NCBI GenBank assembly: GCA_022113835.1
Contig: JAILWY010000015.1
Span: 5,652,001 to 5,716,000, forward strand
Reading direction: 5' to 3'
Source: Atopsyche davidsoni
Lineage: Eukaryota > Arthropoda > Insecta > Trichoptera > Hydrobiosidae
Length of the DNA: 64,000 nt
Each line of letters opens with the position of its first letter. The first letter of the stretch is position 1. The position numbers and the translations under genes were made by a program. The notes under the pieces were generated by a model. That model did not search any database. It was not told where the DNA came from and saw nothing but the letters and a program-made list of their open reading frames with translations. Below are positions 13,101-23,969 of this stretch, one piece after another.

Positions 13101-15681
13101 ATTTAGTATTAATTATATATTTTAAAATATATACATATATAATTAAATCCGATGGAATTATTTTTTTAAATCTATAGCTCATTATTTTTCAAGATGGCTT
13201 TATGTGCTATAAACTATACTACCCTATTATAATAAGATTAATAAAGTCCCATTTTGTGGTTTCAGGAAGCAGCAACAAACGTGTTTGCTAACGTGCAACC
13301 CTTCACAGTCATGCAAGTCATACATTACATGCAACTTTCCGGGACAGGTAAAAAAATAAGCCAAGAATAAAAATAATGCAGTTCTAATTCCCGAATAAAT
13401 CACTATCGTGAATGACTGTGTGATCTTTTAAGAATCGGCAGGGAATATAATTCCCCTCAAAATAATAAAATTGGACAGTATGAAAAACGACAGAGTGGTC
13501 GATAATAAATAAACGGTTGGGAATGTCATTTTAAAAATATGCATGCATCAAGGTGATGCTTCAATCGTATTTTTTAATCTATTAATAATAAAAAAAATAT
13601 TTATCTTAAAAGTAGACGCCGAAATCACTCCTGGTCCCCATTTCAAGGTATTTCCGATTTAAGACAATATACAGGACCATATAAAAATCACTAGAGCTTT
13701 TGTTTTGTAAAGCTATCTTAATTGAATGTGAAGTTCAAATAAGCATAACAATTGTTTATATTTTATAAACGACAAAGACAAATAGAAAATAAATTTAAAA
13801 AAATATATCCATATAATATTTGCCATAAAATAAAACAATTAGTTGGTAAATGAATTGCATCAAAACTTAGTCAATTCAATGCAACAAAATTGCTCAAATT
13901 ATTTAAAAATTTCTCAATTGGTTGAAAAAAAAATTGTTCTAATGTTTTGGGGTTTCCAGATAAGCTGCTGATGTACGACCATGGTCCGGCCAAGAACATG
14001 CAGCTGTACGGAAGCCTCAGCCCCCCGGCCTACAACATGACGGCCAACACCGCCCCCGTGGCCCTCTTCTATGGGAGGAACGACTGGCTGACTCCCGAGG
14101 AGGTATGGCAACGGCTTCTTGAACCACACTTTGAGCAACTTTGCCCTCACGCAATAATCGCTTATATATACACGCCTCCATTAGGCCGTCTAGAAATTTC
14201 AGGAAGTGGCTTTGGAGATTGTATGAACTATCCAAAAAAAAAAAAAAAAACCTCCTCGAGCAATAAACAAAATATGGACTGGTGTAGTTCTGAATCGCGC
14301 AGGTGACCGAGAATACAAATCGAGACGTTGCTCTTGAAAATCCCCACTACAATATTCGTCTTGATAAACAAAACAAAAAAATCAGGAATATTTTATAAAA
14401 ATTGCTTACTCAATTGCTATTGTGTATGTGTGTATCTCGAACAAATATATATTTAAAAAAAAAAACTATGAGTTGAGTAAAAACTTTAAAATGTTTAAAT
14501 ATTCTTGACTGCGTCGTTGGTTTCAAAAGCAGCGTAAATTAAAATCGTTTATGAGTATTTCAACAGGGAATATGTCAGAAGTATCGACCAAGTTAATAAA
14601 CAAAACGGGTTGCCATAACATTTAAATACAAAGTACGGTATTTATTTAGTTTATTTTTCTCAGTTTAGTGATTGTTTGCTTCCATTAAAACTGTCCAATG
14701 TTCGATCGCATAAAATTATAATAAATACGCATTAGGAATACTGGGAATTTTCAAGATCAGAAAATGTTAGCGTTTTATTTGGTCTTTATCACCTGTGGCG
14801 AGACATCTGTCTGCGACTACGTCCCGAGACTAAATTTACGACTTTCCGAGCCAATAATTATGACTCGGGAGTCCTGTATGGATGAGGTAAAATAAATAAT
14901 ATATTTGCACGGATTGGAACCCTCTTTCAGCTGCAAGTTCAGTAATCGGATAAGTCCGAAGATTTACAATTTAGCCGGAATAAATATACATTACTGTAGT
15001 GTCAGGCACAATAACAGTTATTCGGAATATGCTATTTGCCAGAAAGCTAGTCTTAACCGGATATGTAATAAAATTAATTACAAATAAACACGCAAATGTC
15101 TTCATAATATTATCAAAACAGAGTAAATAATATTAACAATGAGTTTATATTATGATTTGATGATATACACGAATGCTATAAATTATCATTAATTTAAAAT
15201 AAATTTTATCTACGTGATTAATTATTTAATAAATAGTTTTATTTGTTTGAAAATAACTTGTTATATTACTACTATAGCGAATAAATACGTGAGGGTAAAA
15301 TATCTCAATTGCAATTGTTACGTAACTTTTTCGTGTTTAACTATCATCTAATCGAAAACTCCAATCATTTCATTAAAAAAATCATGTACAGAGGGCGTCT
15401 GCACCCTCTGCTCGCACCCGTGACTAACCCCAGGGTCTAACCTAACCTAACCCACCCCCGCGCCACTCACGAGTGCTTTGCTGTTGCAGGAGGTTAAGAA
15501 GCTTGCGGATGTGTACAAGAGCTATAACAAGCTGATGATGGTGAAGGCGATACCCTGGGAGAAATTCAACCACTATGACTTTGTCTTCTCCAAGGACATC
15601 GACAAGCTAGCCAACAATAACATTGTCAAAATACTCAACAGGATCACGCACAAGCGACGCAAAAAGATACAGATTTACTAA
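7143..15681 (+). CDS. Lipase A: secreted acid lipase (lipase 3-like), 8 exons, 414 aa
   Basis: Exons: 7143-7265, 10735-10930, 11295-11406, 11743-11980, 12122-12280, 13266-13347, 13960-14102, 15490-15681 (stop 15679-15681); all junctions are GT/AG and in phase. The start is the only ATG after an in-frame stop near 7095. Family role: alpha/beta-hydrolase that cleaves triacylglycerols or sterol esters, secreted to gut lumen or lysosome. Residues 1-26 form a signal peptide. The oxyanion motif VHGM is at 87-90, the nucleophile elbow GYSMG has Ser175, and the family's usual histidine there is a tyrosine. Asp345 (FYGRND) and His379 (KFNHYDF) complete the triad. A sequon lies at N329. The cysteine pair C249/C259 is spaced x9, one more than in its paralogs. 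It is the most diverged copy: exon 4 is 3 nt shorter and exon 5 is 3 nt longer than in B-D. Intron 1 contains a Penelope-like element. Substrate is inferred. Confidence 0.9.
8940..9400. other. Unassigned less AT-rich block in intron 1 of lipase A
   Basis: A + strand frame stays open for about 85 codons from 9025 (starting RKILANKNSQNEP). It shows no recognisable domain and no start. A B-box-like GGATTCGAAC lies at 8992-9001 and may mark a SINE. It is probably decayed repeat DNA. Confidence 0.3.
9708..10665 (-). mobile_element. Penelope-like element fragment with inverted terminal repeats and GIY-YIG endonuclease
   Basis: On the minus strand a frame between about 10215 and 10120 reads CDATYIGQTGRFFNQR, the GIY-YIG endonuclease core of Penelope-like elements. 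It continues, after a frameshift, as DHIRGWKKEDESSTFGLHLS and NLKILHIYNKG. The core is flanked by near-identical inverted arms, about 9708-9838 and 10490-10614 (both contain GTGACCGGTTTCGCCAA in opposite orientation). The arms continue inward: 9843-9900 matches the complement of 10215-10276. Penelope-like elements are known for direct or inverted pseudo-LTRs, which fits. The reverse transcriptase domain is absent. The outer edge near 10600-10665 recurs just after the stop of lipase B. Confidence 0.8.
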
Positions 15682-15859
15682 CGCACCGCGCGCGTCACGT
15701 TGCAACACGATTCCCTGCCAAAGCCTCGTCACATCATCCCCCAAGCAGAATGAATTTGGGGTGTGATTCCACAGTGTTGCTTGCTGAACAGGTTTACGTA
15801 TTGACATACTCCGCATAAGGTTTTATAGGTAATCAGATATTACAATTACGTGATAGAGA

Positions 15860-15865
15860 AATAAA
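15860..15865 (+). terminator. Poly(A) signal of lipase A
   Basis: AATAAA about 180 bp after the stop codon, in the expected sense, followed by T/GT-rich sequence (CCTTGTTTAG). Confidence 0.6.
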
Positions 15866-15869
15866 AACA

Positions 15870-16740
15870 CAGACCTTGTTTAGTAGAAGGCTCTTCATAA
15901 CAAGGTTTGTATTTGGACCTTTGGCGTCTGCAACTAACCTCACGTAATGACCAACAACGTTGGGTTTAAATTTTCAAAACCGTGTTTGTTGCCGGTCATA
16001 ATGGTTTTTTTTTTATCAATACCCATTTACACGATTTTTGTCAGTGATTAATCAAACCTTTTCCCATGATCTTGTGATGTTATGAAATCTACGACGTGAC
16101 TACAAAAAATGGTGTATCAATGGTCATTTGCTTCCTTATTTGCCCATTTTACGATTTTGTTTTTAAAGTGAATACCTCTTTCGTCACCTTGTACCTGATT
16201 AAAACGCTCCATCTAATTGAGCCAAAATGACCATTTCTAACGCAAACGATAATTGAAGAAATCGCACACTGACAGAAAATATTAATAGTAAAAACTAATC
16301 GTTAGTACGGAAAGGAAATAATTCAATGCATACAACAAACACTCGCGAAAATTCGCCCGTAAGTCAAATTCGCGACTGTTACGCAAATACGAGTTCCATG
16401 GCTTTTTTGCGAATGTTCGGGTTAATCTAGAAATGTTTTTTTTATTTATTAAAAAAAACCTATTCGCGTAATACGTGCAAAAATCGACAATATTTTATTT
16501 CGTAATAAATAACGTTGAATACAAAAATGTTTAAAAAAGAAAAAAAACCATAAAGTGGTGCGTGCGCTGTGTAAGGCTAAAAAAACTTCAAGAGTTTAGA
16601 GCCAGTGCAAGTTTGTGATTTTTCTGTATTTGACATGTGATTTTGGGAATTGGAGCATTGATGGTCTTCGCAGTACAGCAAAGACATGCCATATATAAAA
16701 GTCTGGTAAAGTTACAATAAATAAATAAAAAAAAACAAAG
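15870..16740. other. AT-rich intergenic DNA, nothing recognised
   Basis: No exon of the lipase type and no clear repeat was seen here. Confidence 0.45.
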
Positions 16741-16742
16741 TT

Positions 16743-16878
16743 GTTGATTTGGTTTCCCGGGTATAAGTAATTTTGGCACTTCCGAAATTTCGGTCTGTTT
16801 GCTGAGACCGTTTTCGGGGATTGTACGTTTTAAGATTACAAAAACCTTGAAGATGAGCACCCAAGAAACTAAATCAAC
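16743..16878. repeat. Palindromic interspersed repeat, copy 1
   Basis: It begins GTTGATTTGGTTTC and ends GAAACTAAATCAAC, so the ends are inverted repeats, with further complementary pieces around CCGAAATTTCGG in the middle. The same layout is seen at 23837-23958 and 46050-46209. It is likely a non-autonomous (MITE- or Penelope-terminus-like) family. Confidence 0.55.
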
Positions 16879-16889
16879 TCTGCTTAATA

Positions 16890-18200
16890 AAAAAAAAATT
16901 GACGCCACCGGGAACTAATGAGACCGAAATAATGACGCATTACTGTCCCACAATACCCCGATGCCAAAAATACCCCGTAACGTTTGTATAGTAATAAAAT
17001 TAATATATTCGATATTTACGATAATCTGAGCCCGACAAATATATAAATACACCGGTTCGAAATGATAAATATAAATAAACGTACGTCGATAAGAGGGTTT
17101 GATATAAAGTTGTGTTTTAACCGATCTGAACAATAAATACTACGAAAAAGCATATATAATATAAATGGTCGGTGATGGTTGCTATTTTTATTGTTTATTG
17201 TTCAGTATGTTTAGAATACCTGCTATTAAATTATGAATGATATTAAATCATTATTTTGAAGCTTCAAACAAAATAAAGGCATTAGAGGACAAGTTCATTT
17301 AATGCTCTATAATATGAAAGTCTTCAGTTGGGCCTTTCTCACACTAGGCTGCACAAAAGTAACGAAGATCATTTGGTAACAAAACTAAAGTTTGATCCAG
17401 TTAAAAGCCAGATATTATCGTGGATGACGATTTCAAGGATGCTAACTAATTACTAACCAGCCATTGCCCGGTAGTTCTCATGTGCGAACTGCGCTTAAGT
17501 CACATGCTCCATGCTTGTAGTAGTAACCTCGTGTGGAAGAGGCCGTATACCATTATAACGAAGATATCCAAAAGTGCATAAAGCACTCTATCTTTATCAT
17601 TAAGGTTAATCAAGTCAATAGTTTTAAGTTCATTGTACAATAACGCAATAAAACCAATACTCCTAAACTATTCTATATGTTTCATTTTCATAATATTCTT
17701 CTCCCATTATCGACACGATTCCAAGCCACTGCTATCGTTTTTAAGCTTTTATCAACTTGCGTTATGGTATTATTCGTGACGTGATCATCTTCTGATGTTA
17801 ATAAATAAATCATCATCACGCATAATTTCCAACATTAACAATATAAACGAACCACTGTGACATTAAAAAATCTTATTGATTGGTTACACTACCGATTTGA
17901 GCCCCGGACCCTCGGCTTTCGGTGGCAACGTTTTTTTTCCTAAAAATTGATTTTATAATTTTCCGTGTATCTTAAATTCTTGACAACTTAATGTTTCTTT
18001 AAATATATTAGGGTTAAATGTGATTCTGCGATATGCTAATGGGGTTAAAAAATAATTTTAAAAAATAAAAAAAATTGAGTCAACCACAAGTCCAGATGAA
18101 ATAAAACTATTTTATTAATAATAAACCGGTAAACAGCTAAGCAGCCACCAAAACCAGTTCCGAGCTTCATTCATCAGGAGACGCAGTTACACTGCATTAA
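16890..18200. other. AT-rich DNA upstream of the orphan exon
   Basis: I looked specifically for lipase exons 2-7 (GYD-LGN, H-G-I, GYSMG-like, ANxAPxALFYG) between lipase A and the orphan exon and found none. No other gene is seen. Confidence 0.45.
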
Positions 18201-18224
18201 TATGTGAACATGATCTCCTTGCAG

Positions 18225-18470
18225 CAAGTCAGACAATTAGCAAGGACACTGGCGCATACCAACCCCGACGTGTCCACAACGGCTGCTGCCTTCAAGAAGT
18301 TCAACCATTTGGACTTCATATACGCCAAGAACCTGGACAAAATCTTGAATAAGTACGTAGTTCAGGATATCAACAAATTTGACAGTCGGGGTAATAATAC
18401 TGATTTACCATTTTTACTGAAGAATAATATAAATATACCGATAAGTAATAATGCATCGACCCAACGATAA
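18225..18470 (+). CDS. Orphan lipase terminal exon (alternative 3' exon of lipase A, or relic)
   Basis: After a CTCCTTGCAG acceptor, a phase-0 frame reads QQVRQLARTLAHT, then AAFKKFNHLDFIYAKNLDKI, then a stop at 18468-18470. FNHLDF is the catalytic-His motif of exon 8 in this array, and the phase matches. The tail beyond INKF (about 29 residues, N-rich) has no counterpart in the paralogs. No exons 1-7 precede it. It therefore either serves as an alternative last exon of lipase A, whose own exon 8 lies 2.5 kb upstream, or is all that remains of a deleted copy. The frame is undamaged, which slightly favours use. AATAAA occurs at 18724-18729. Confidence 0.65.
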   Translation, partial: QVRQLARTLAHTNPDVSTTAAAFKKFNHLDFIYAKNLDKILNKYVVQDINKFDSRGNNTDLPFLLKNNINIPISNNASTQR

Positions 18471-18729
18471 ATAATAATACAGGTATAACGAGGAGTAATG
18501 GTTAATCCACATCAAAGAATAATACGAGTGATATAAATATACCGAACATTAGAAATATATTAATAGACGAGATATGTCGAATAACTAAGATATATGAACA
18601 TGGTTGTCCTATATCGAAATAATTTAGAAAATACGAATATCTGAATATTGTAACAATTTTTTTGATTTTTTTATTTTAAAAAAGAAGTATTTAATTATTT
18701 TCGGGTATTCAGTATTAATAGACAATAAA

Positions 18730-20920
18730 AAGTATTATGGCCCTCTATTTATTTTAAATGTATACCGTTATTATTTTCAAATTGTATTTATTTATGACTT
18801 TCGAGATACTGTGTATATGTCTTTCGAGATACACGAAATAATTTTATAAGTAAAGAAAATCCGATATATCAACATGGTAATTATGTAATGCATAAAGTTA
18901 AAAAAAATATATATGTAAAAATGTTTGAAAAAAGATCTGCATTTTAGCCTGCCTTGTTTACAGTTTCAACACTCACCGCAAGTAGCCTGCGAAATCGTAA
19001 AGTCTTAAATGGTAACAAATTTATTTGATTTTGGGAAATAGCGAATATATATATTTTTTTAAATAAAAAATAATTTTGAAGTATTTAAAAATATATATAT
19101 ATATATTGTATCAATCAACATAGGGCTGTAATAAGTTTGGAATCACCCTGTATAGTTTGCCAACCTTCGATGACCGTGTAATTTTATTTATTATATTATT
19201 ATAAAATTGACACTATCATTATCATTATATCGTTTGATAAACATTATTTTCCTATTCACCGCTATTTATTGTTTGAATAACAATTAGACACAGATTGCAT
19301 GTGAGCGAGAGACTATATTTATGAATAAATTAATATTATTTTTATGACTACAATGAACGTTGTAAATATTTATTAAACTTGTAAGAAATTATGCATAGTA
19401 ATAGTTTTATTACAAATTTGAATATTATTTATAACAAATATGCATACGACAAAGTATGAAAAGAAGCACATGGTAAGAGAATACAATGATATTGTTAACA
19501 ACAGCTGTAAATTAGAGCTTGATCATCAAAATAGTTTAATTATATTAATAAGCAATGGTTCAAATATTATTTATAACAAATTTGCTTACGATCGAGTGAG
19601 AACACAGTAAATGAGATGCAATCAACGAAAGTGTCACTAGCAGTATGAAATTTAAAAAAATCAAGAAGTTTGATATTTGAGTTCAAAACTACGATAGTCT
19701 GAACTTTTGGGCGGTTGAACAATGTGTATATTTTACGACAAGAAAATCGATGGATTATCCTCTAACAGCTGATAATAATCGATGTACCTGACGTACGACC
19801 GTGACCAGCGTCAGCATCCGAATGACCCGCATCACCCATTGTCTCGCTGCCACCACACGAGAAGTATCTGCCTGACTTTTGATAAATAAATTAATTAATT
19901 GACAAATCTTAATTGGTGTAATAATTTTGGAGACAGAATCTGCTGGGATAGAAAGACCACCTCACGAATATGAACAGGTCGACGTCGCCTCATCCGGGAT
20001 GAAGGTTTCCGATATTCAGCAGTATCCAGCAGCTGGTCACGATTCTGAGAAAGACAATTCAAATAAATATAGGAAATTGTCCGAGCGACTTATATTTTAA
20101 AAATAATAAAAAATTGACAGTAAAACCTCGAAAAACTTTTATACAGCTAAATGATAGTGTATATATTAACTGGAGTTTTGATCAACGTTAAATTCTTTAA
20201 ACACGTATTTATATTTCAATTATTTTAAATTTTGATTCATCACGACTACCGCCGTATTGATTCGAGATTTGATATTATGGAAAGGTCCAGACAAACTAGA
20301 CTTCTTACTAAAATTCCACAAGCCTTAAGCCTCGATCTAACCCTAGTTCACATCCTTGCCCTAGCTTGTGTGACAAGGTTACACCAAGTATCCACCGGGT
20401 ATACAATTACTTTAATCAAATCATTAACATACTATTAAGGCAATTATTAATTGCAAATTGCAATTCTTTGGCTGTGCTTTATCAAAACTCCATTGATTTA
20501 ATATTTTACGATATTGTAAATATAATATAAAATGTAATTTAAAAAGACTTATATTAGAAATAATACTTATGGAGTCATGGTAAAACAAATGTCAATTCAT
20601 TGCATTATAATAGTTTTACAGCATGTACCTGCCGACATTAATACGACAATTCATTGTTTGCAAGGCTGGTACATTAATTACATTATTATGCAAAATATTG
20701 AAGATTTCCAAGTAGATAAACACGCTAATAATATAAAAAATTATAACCTTTATTAACTGTAGTGTGACCATTTTTTTAAAAACGCATCTGTAATAACAAA
20801 AAAACATCTCTAGTAAGCCTGAAATAGTCCCTGCGGTGGGAAAACGGAAAAACCTTTATAATGTCCCAATTTTTTCAGTCAGGTTTATATAAAAGAAAAC
20901 CATGCCTGAAAACACGTTAT
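18730..20920. other. AT-rich intergenic DNA, nothing recognised
   Basis: Slightly GC-richer islands near 19800-20060 contain no convincing frame. No RNA gene was identified. Confidence 0.4.
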
Positions 20921-20924
20921 TTCC

Positions 20925-21065
20925 CTCTGTTGAGGTCTGCTGATTGTCCAGAGAATACATACAAGGAAAATGAGGCAGTGGCTGTAAGTAGGAATTACAA
21001 CCGAACCAATAAGATAGAGTAGAGATATGTTCAGTGTGAAGGGAGAAGCACCTGAAGAAGAAGAA
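20925..21065 (+). pseudogene. LINE 3' tail fragment
   Basis: The translation gives LIVQR, MRQWL, VGITTEPIR, SRDMFSV and EAPEEEE with interruptions. This parallels LIVQG, MRNLRQ, VGIAAEFVR and DRNML of the LINE tail at 578-958. The EAPEEEE end is shared with the copy at 32866-32940. Confidence 0.6.
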
Positions 21066-21364
21066 ACCGTCGAAAATCTAACCAGTCTGAAAAACTTTTT
21101 GAAAGGCGAAAGCGTTGTCAAATGAAAAGATTCCTATCCTTTTGCATAGTCGTCATATTTTTTGTTTGAATCAAAATTCAAAGAGATATTGCAATACAAA
21201 CCGAGCAACAAAGAATCACATGAATTAATTCAATAAAAATAATTGCACTGAAATAATATTAAATATTGAAGGTGATCAAAAATGTAACACGTATATCAGA
21301 ATACCGTGAATAAATTAATACTATGATGTGAGAATTATCTATACGGCCGGTGCTAAATAAAGTA

Positions 21365-21500
21365 AATGGTCCAGCTCGGCAGCCGCTCATGTCACCTGCA
21401 GTAGCCGCTGAGCCGCGACCGCACCAGGAGCTGTCGCCAACTGTCGATCAACCCGGATAAGTTGTCAATCGTCGACGCGCGCTACCGACACAGTGAAAAT
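21365..21500. other. GC-rich island, possible regulatory segment
   Basis: About 135 bp of GC- and CpG-rich sequence (GCCGCTGAGCCGCGACC and GTCGACGCGCGCTACC) lies in AT-rich DNA, 330 bp before the exon-like segment at 21826-21872. It has no supported coding frame. Confidence 0.25.
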
Positions 21501-21825
21501 TATCTATGATCTTGATATATGCAAGTGCTAGTTGTTAAATTTGCGAATAAATCAACACACACGGTTTTTATATATATATTTTTTTTAATTCGTACAGTTC
21601 ATTATGCGCTGCTTTTTCTGTTAGTTTAATTCTTCATAAATACTTCATATTTATTGATAAGATTATGATGAAACACAAAAAATAATTATGGCTTTAAATA
21701 TTAATAAAATAATATTGTTAATAATATATTAAACAATGAGAGCCGTAAGACGTAAAGTTTCAATCGAATTTTTCATAATATGTTAAGTGTTTTTCCAACG
21801 TGTTTTAATTTGAAGCCAATATGCT

Positions 21826-21872
21826 TGGTTGCGAGTAGCCAAATGGCTAGCAGATTGCGATCACTTTTGCTT
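21826..21872 (+). other. Candidate 5' exon, partner of 3447-3483
   Basis: It is homologous to the segment at 3447-3483 with a GTGAGC donor in the same place. Here an ATG at 21843 begins MASRLRSLLLV, which is signal-peptide-like. It could be an upstream exon of lipase B or a broken first exon of the copy represented by the orphan exon, although the orphan exon lies upstream of it. Transcript data are needed to choose. Confidence 0.3.
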
Positions 21873-21999
21873 GTGAGCGCCTTGCAGTGGGAAGAATCCC
21901 TCGAGAGAGCAAATAGTGGTAATCTTCTAGACATTAAGCTATTTATAATTATTGATTACAAGTGTTACAAATTAAGCCGTTACATATAATTTTTTATTC

Positions 22000-23420
22000 A
22001 AACAAACGAAGATTCTGGGAAATTGAAGGTGCCCCGTGCGAGGAACGACGGTTTATATTAAATCAATAACAAAGTGACAAAATCGTGCGGAACATAAAAA
22101 GATTTATAGAATTAGACGCAGTTTGCAATTTGCATACAATAATTTAAAACCACATAATAGCCTTCGTTTACAATTTTTTAACAACTTTCATAAAAAAATA
22201 TAATTTTATAGTGCGCCTTTAGTTAATTGATTCACGATATGAACGACGTGATAATCTTCGAAAATAATTTTATAGATATATGATATATTTTACAGATTAG
22301 GACCTACGTCCATCGATTACCTCAAAACATATTATTAATAAGCCTGCACGATAATCCCTATAAATAAAATTATAATAAATAATAAACATCGGTAAAAAAA
22401 AACATACATTTATATTCAATATGAGATATCTTGTTTGTTTAAAAGTAAGATAGGATATATTTCAGATTCTGGTCGTCTTACCTTATCTATTAAAGTATTA
22501 AATAAATTTTTAACTGTAACAGTTGAAACTTACTGCAAACTAATCGCATTCGGACAAAACAAGCAAAAGAGCAATAAATTCAATAAACGCTATAAATGCA
22601 ATAAAATTTATATATAGTTTTTGTCTGTTCATAATTTTTAATTAATGTTTATTGTGTACTTTAACAAGGTATTTACATATTCTTGTATATACTGCACACC
22701 ACTGCTCAGGTGTTTTCTCAAAATCAAACACAGTGATAAAGAAGTCGTTTTGGATGCAAAAAAAATCAACCTGGAAATAGCTTAAATCAAGTATGCAAAT
22801 GTATAATATAAAAGTGCTAATATTTACACTAAATCTACTGCCAGCTGCATTTTAATTCGTAAATGCACTGCTGATCGTCGAAAAAATATTTATAAACTAG
22901 TACGCCAATATAAAGATTAAATAAGGAGTTGATTTGTTTTTTTTTTATTTAGATAAAAATTTTACATAATAAAATACTTACAATAACATAACATAAAATT
23001 AAATCGATATTAAAAAAATCAATTAAAATATCTCTCCTTGTGTGAACGTTCAAATGGAATTTTTATCTTCGGATACTATTCATTATTAAAAAAATATATT
23101 TCAAACGATAATATGGACTTAAAAGTTTATTCATATTTTTAAAGGATGTTATACTTTATTTATTTCTAATAATGTAGTGCGTAGATCGACCTAGTCATAT
23201 TAGAGTAAATTAAAATTGATTGAAAATAATTTAATTTTTATAAATTATTCATATTCTAATTAAATCGCTTGCAAAGTTTTAAAATTATAATAAACCGACA
23301 CGTGTTTTGAATAAGTACAAAGGTACACTGGACAATAAAAAAATACGGTTCAAAAATACTGTATAGGTACCTTCACAAAGTATCAAAACTATATCTAAAA
23401 ACCATAAATGACTCTCATGT
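22000..23420. other. AT-rich intergenic DNA, nothing recognised
   Basis: Very AT-rich with poly-A/T runs and no supported gene. Confidence 0.45.
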
Positions 23421-23424
23421 TCAA

Positions 23425-23530
23425 AGAGCAACAGGGCGAGTGGTTCAATTGCTGACACATACTGAAGGGCAATTAAGGAACATCATGTAACCAAGAGGTC
23501 ATAGATTCGAGGTCTGCGGGGCGTAATTTT
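23425..23530 (+). repeat. tRNA-derived SINE-like sequence
   Basis: An A-box-like GCGAGTGGTTCAATTGCT is followed about 65 bp later by a B-box-like AGGTCATAGATTCGAGGTCTG. The spacing and the absence of a cloverleaf favour a SINE over a functional tRNA. Confidence 0.4.
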
Positions 23531-23836
23531 ATTGCTGTGATCATAAACGCCAGATAGAATTCGATCAGCTTTATTCATATAAATAAAACAAAACTGAGGT
23601 ACAGTAATCAACGGAATAAAGCTTTTATACGCATACCACTGTACTACTGTGTAAAAAAAAAAGAAAAAAAAACGTGTCGGTGATTTGAAAATAATATGAG
23701 AATTATTTGAAATTTACAATTATAAACTACTGAACAATGAAAACAGGAGATCAAAAATTTAATGATTATATTTTAAGTAGAAAAACTAGACGTTCAGTTA
23801 TACGATAAGCAATTAAACGATTTGCCCGCATTAAAA

Positions 23837-23958
23837 TGGTTTGGTTTCTTGAGCTACTTGAAGTTTTCTGTCCTCTGACGTTATGATCCCATACAAGGGA
23901 ACCGAAACGTCGAGGGACTTAAAATTTCAAGCAGCTCATCACCCAATGAACCAAATCA
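23837..23958. repeat. Palindromic interspersed repeat, copy 2
   Basis: The left arm (TGGTTTGGTTTCTTGAG, CTGACGTTATGATCCC) is complementary to the right arm (GGGAACCGAAACGTCGAGGG, CACCCAATGAACCAAATCA). It is the best preserved of the three copies and could form a hairpin of about 55 bp arms with mismatches. Confidence 0.6.
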
Positions 23959-23969
23959 TACGATAACAC

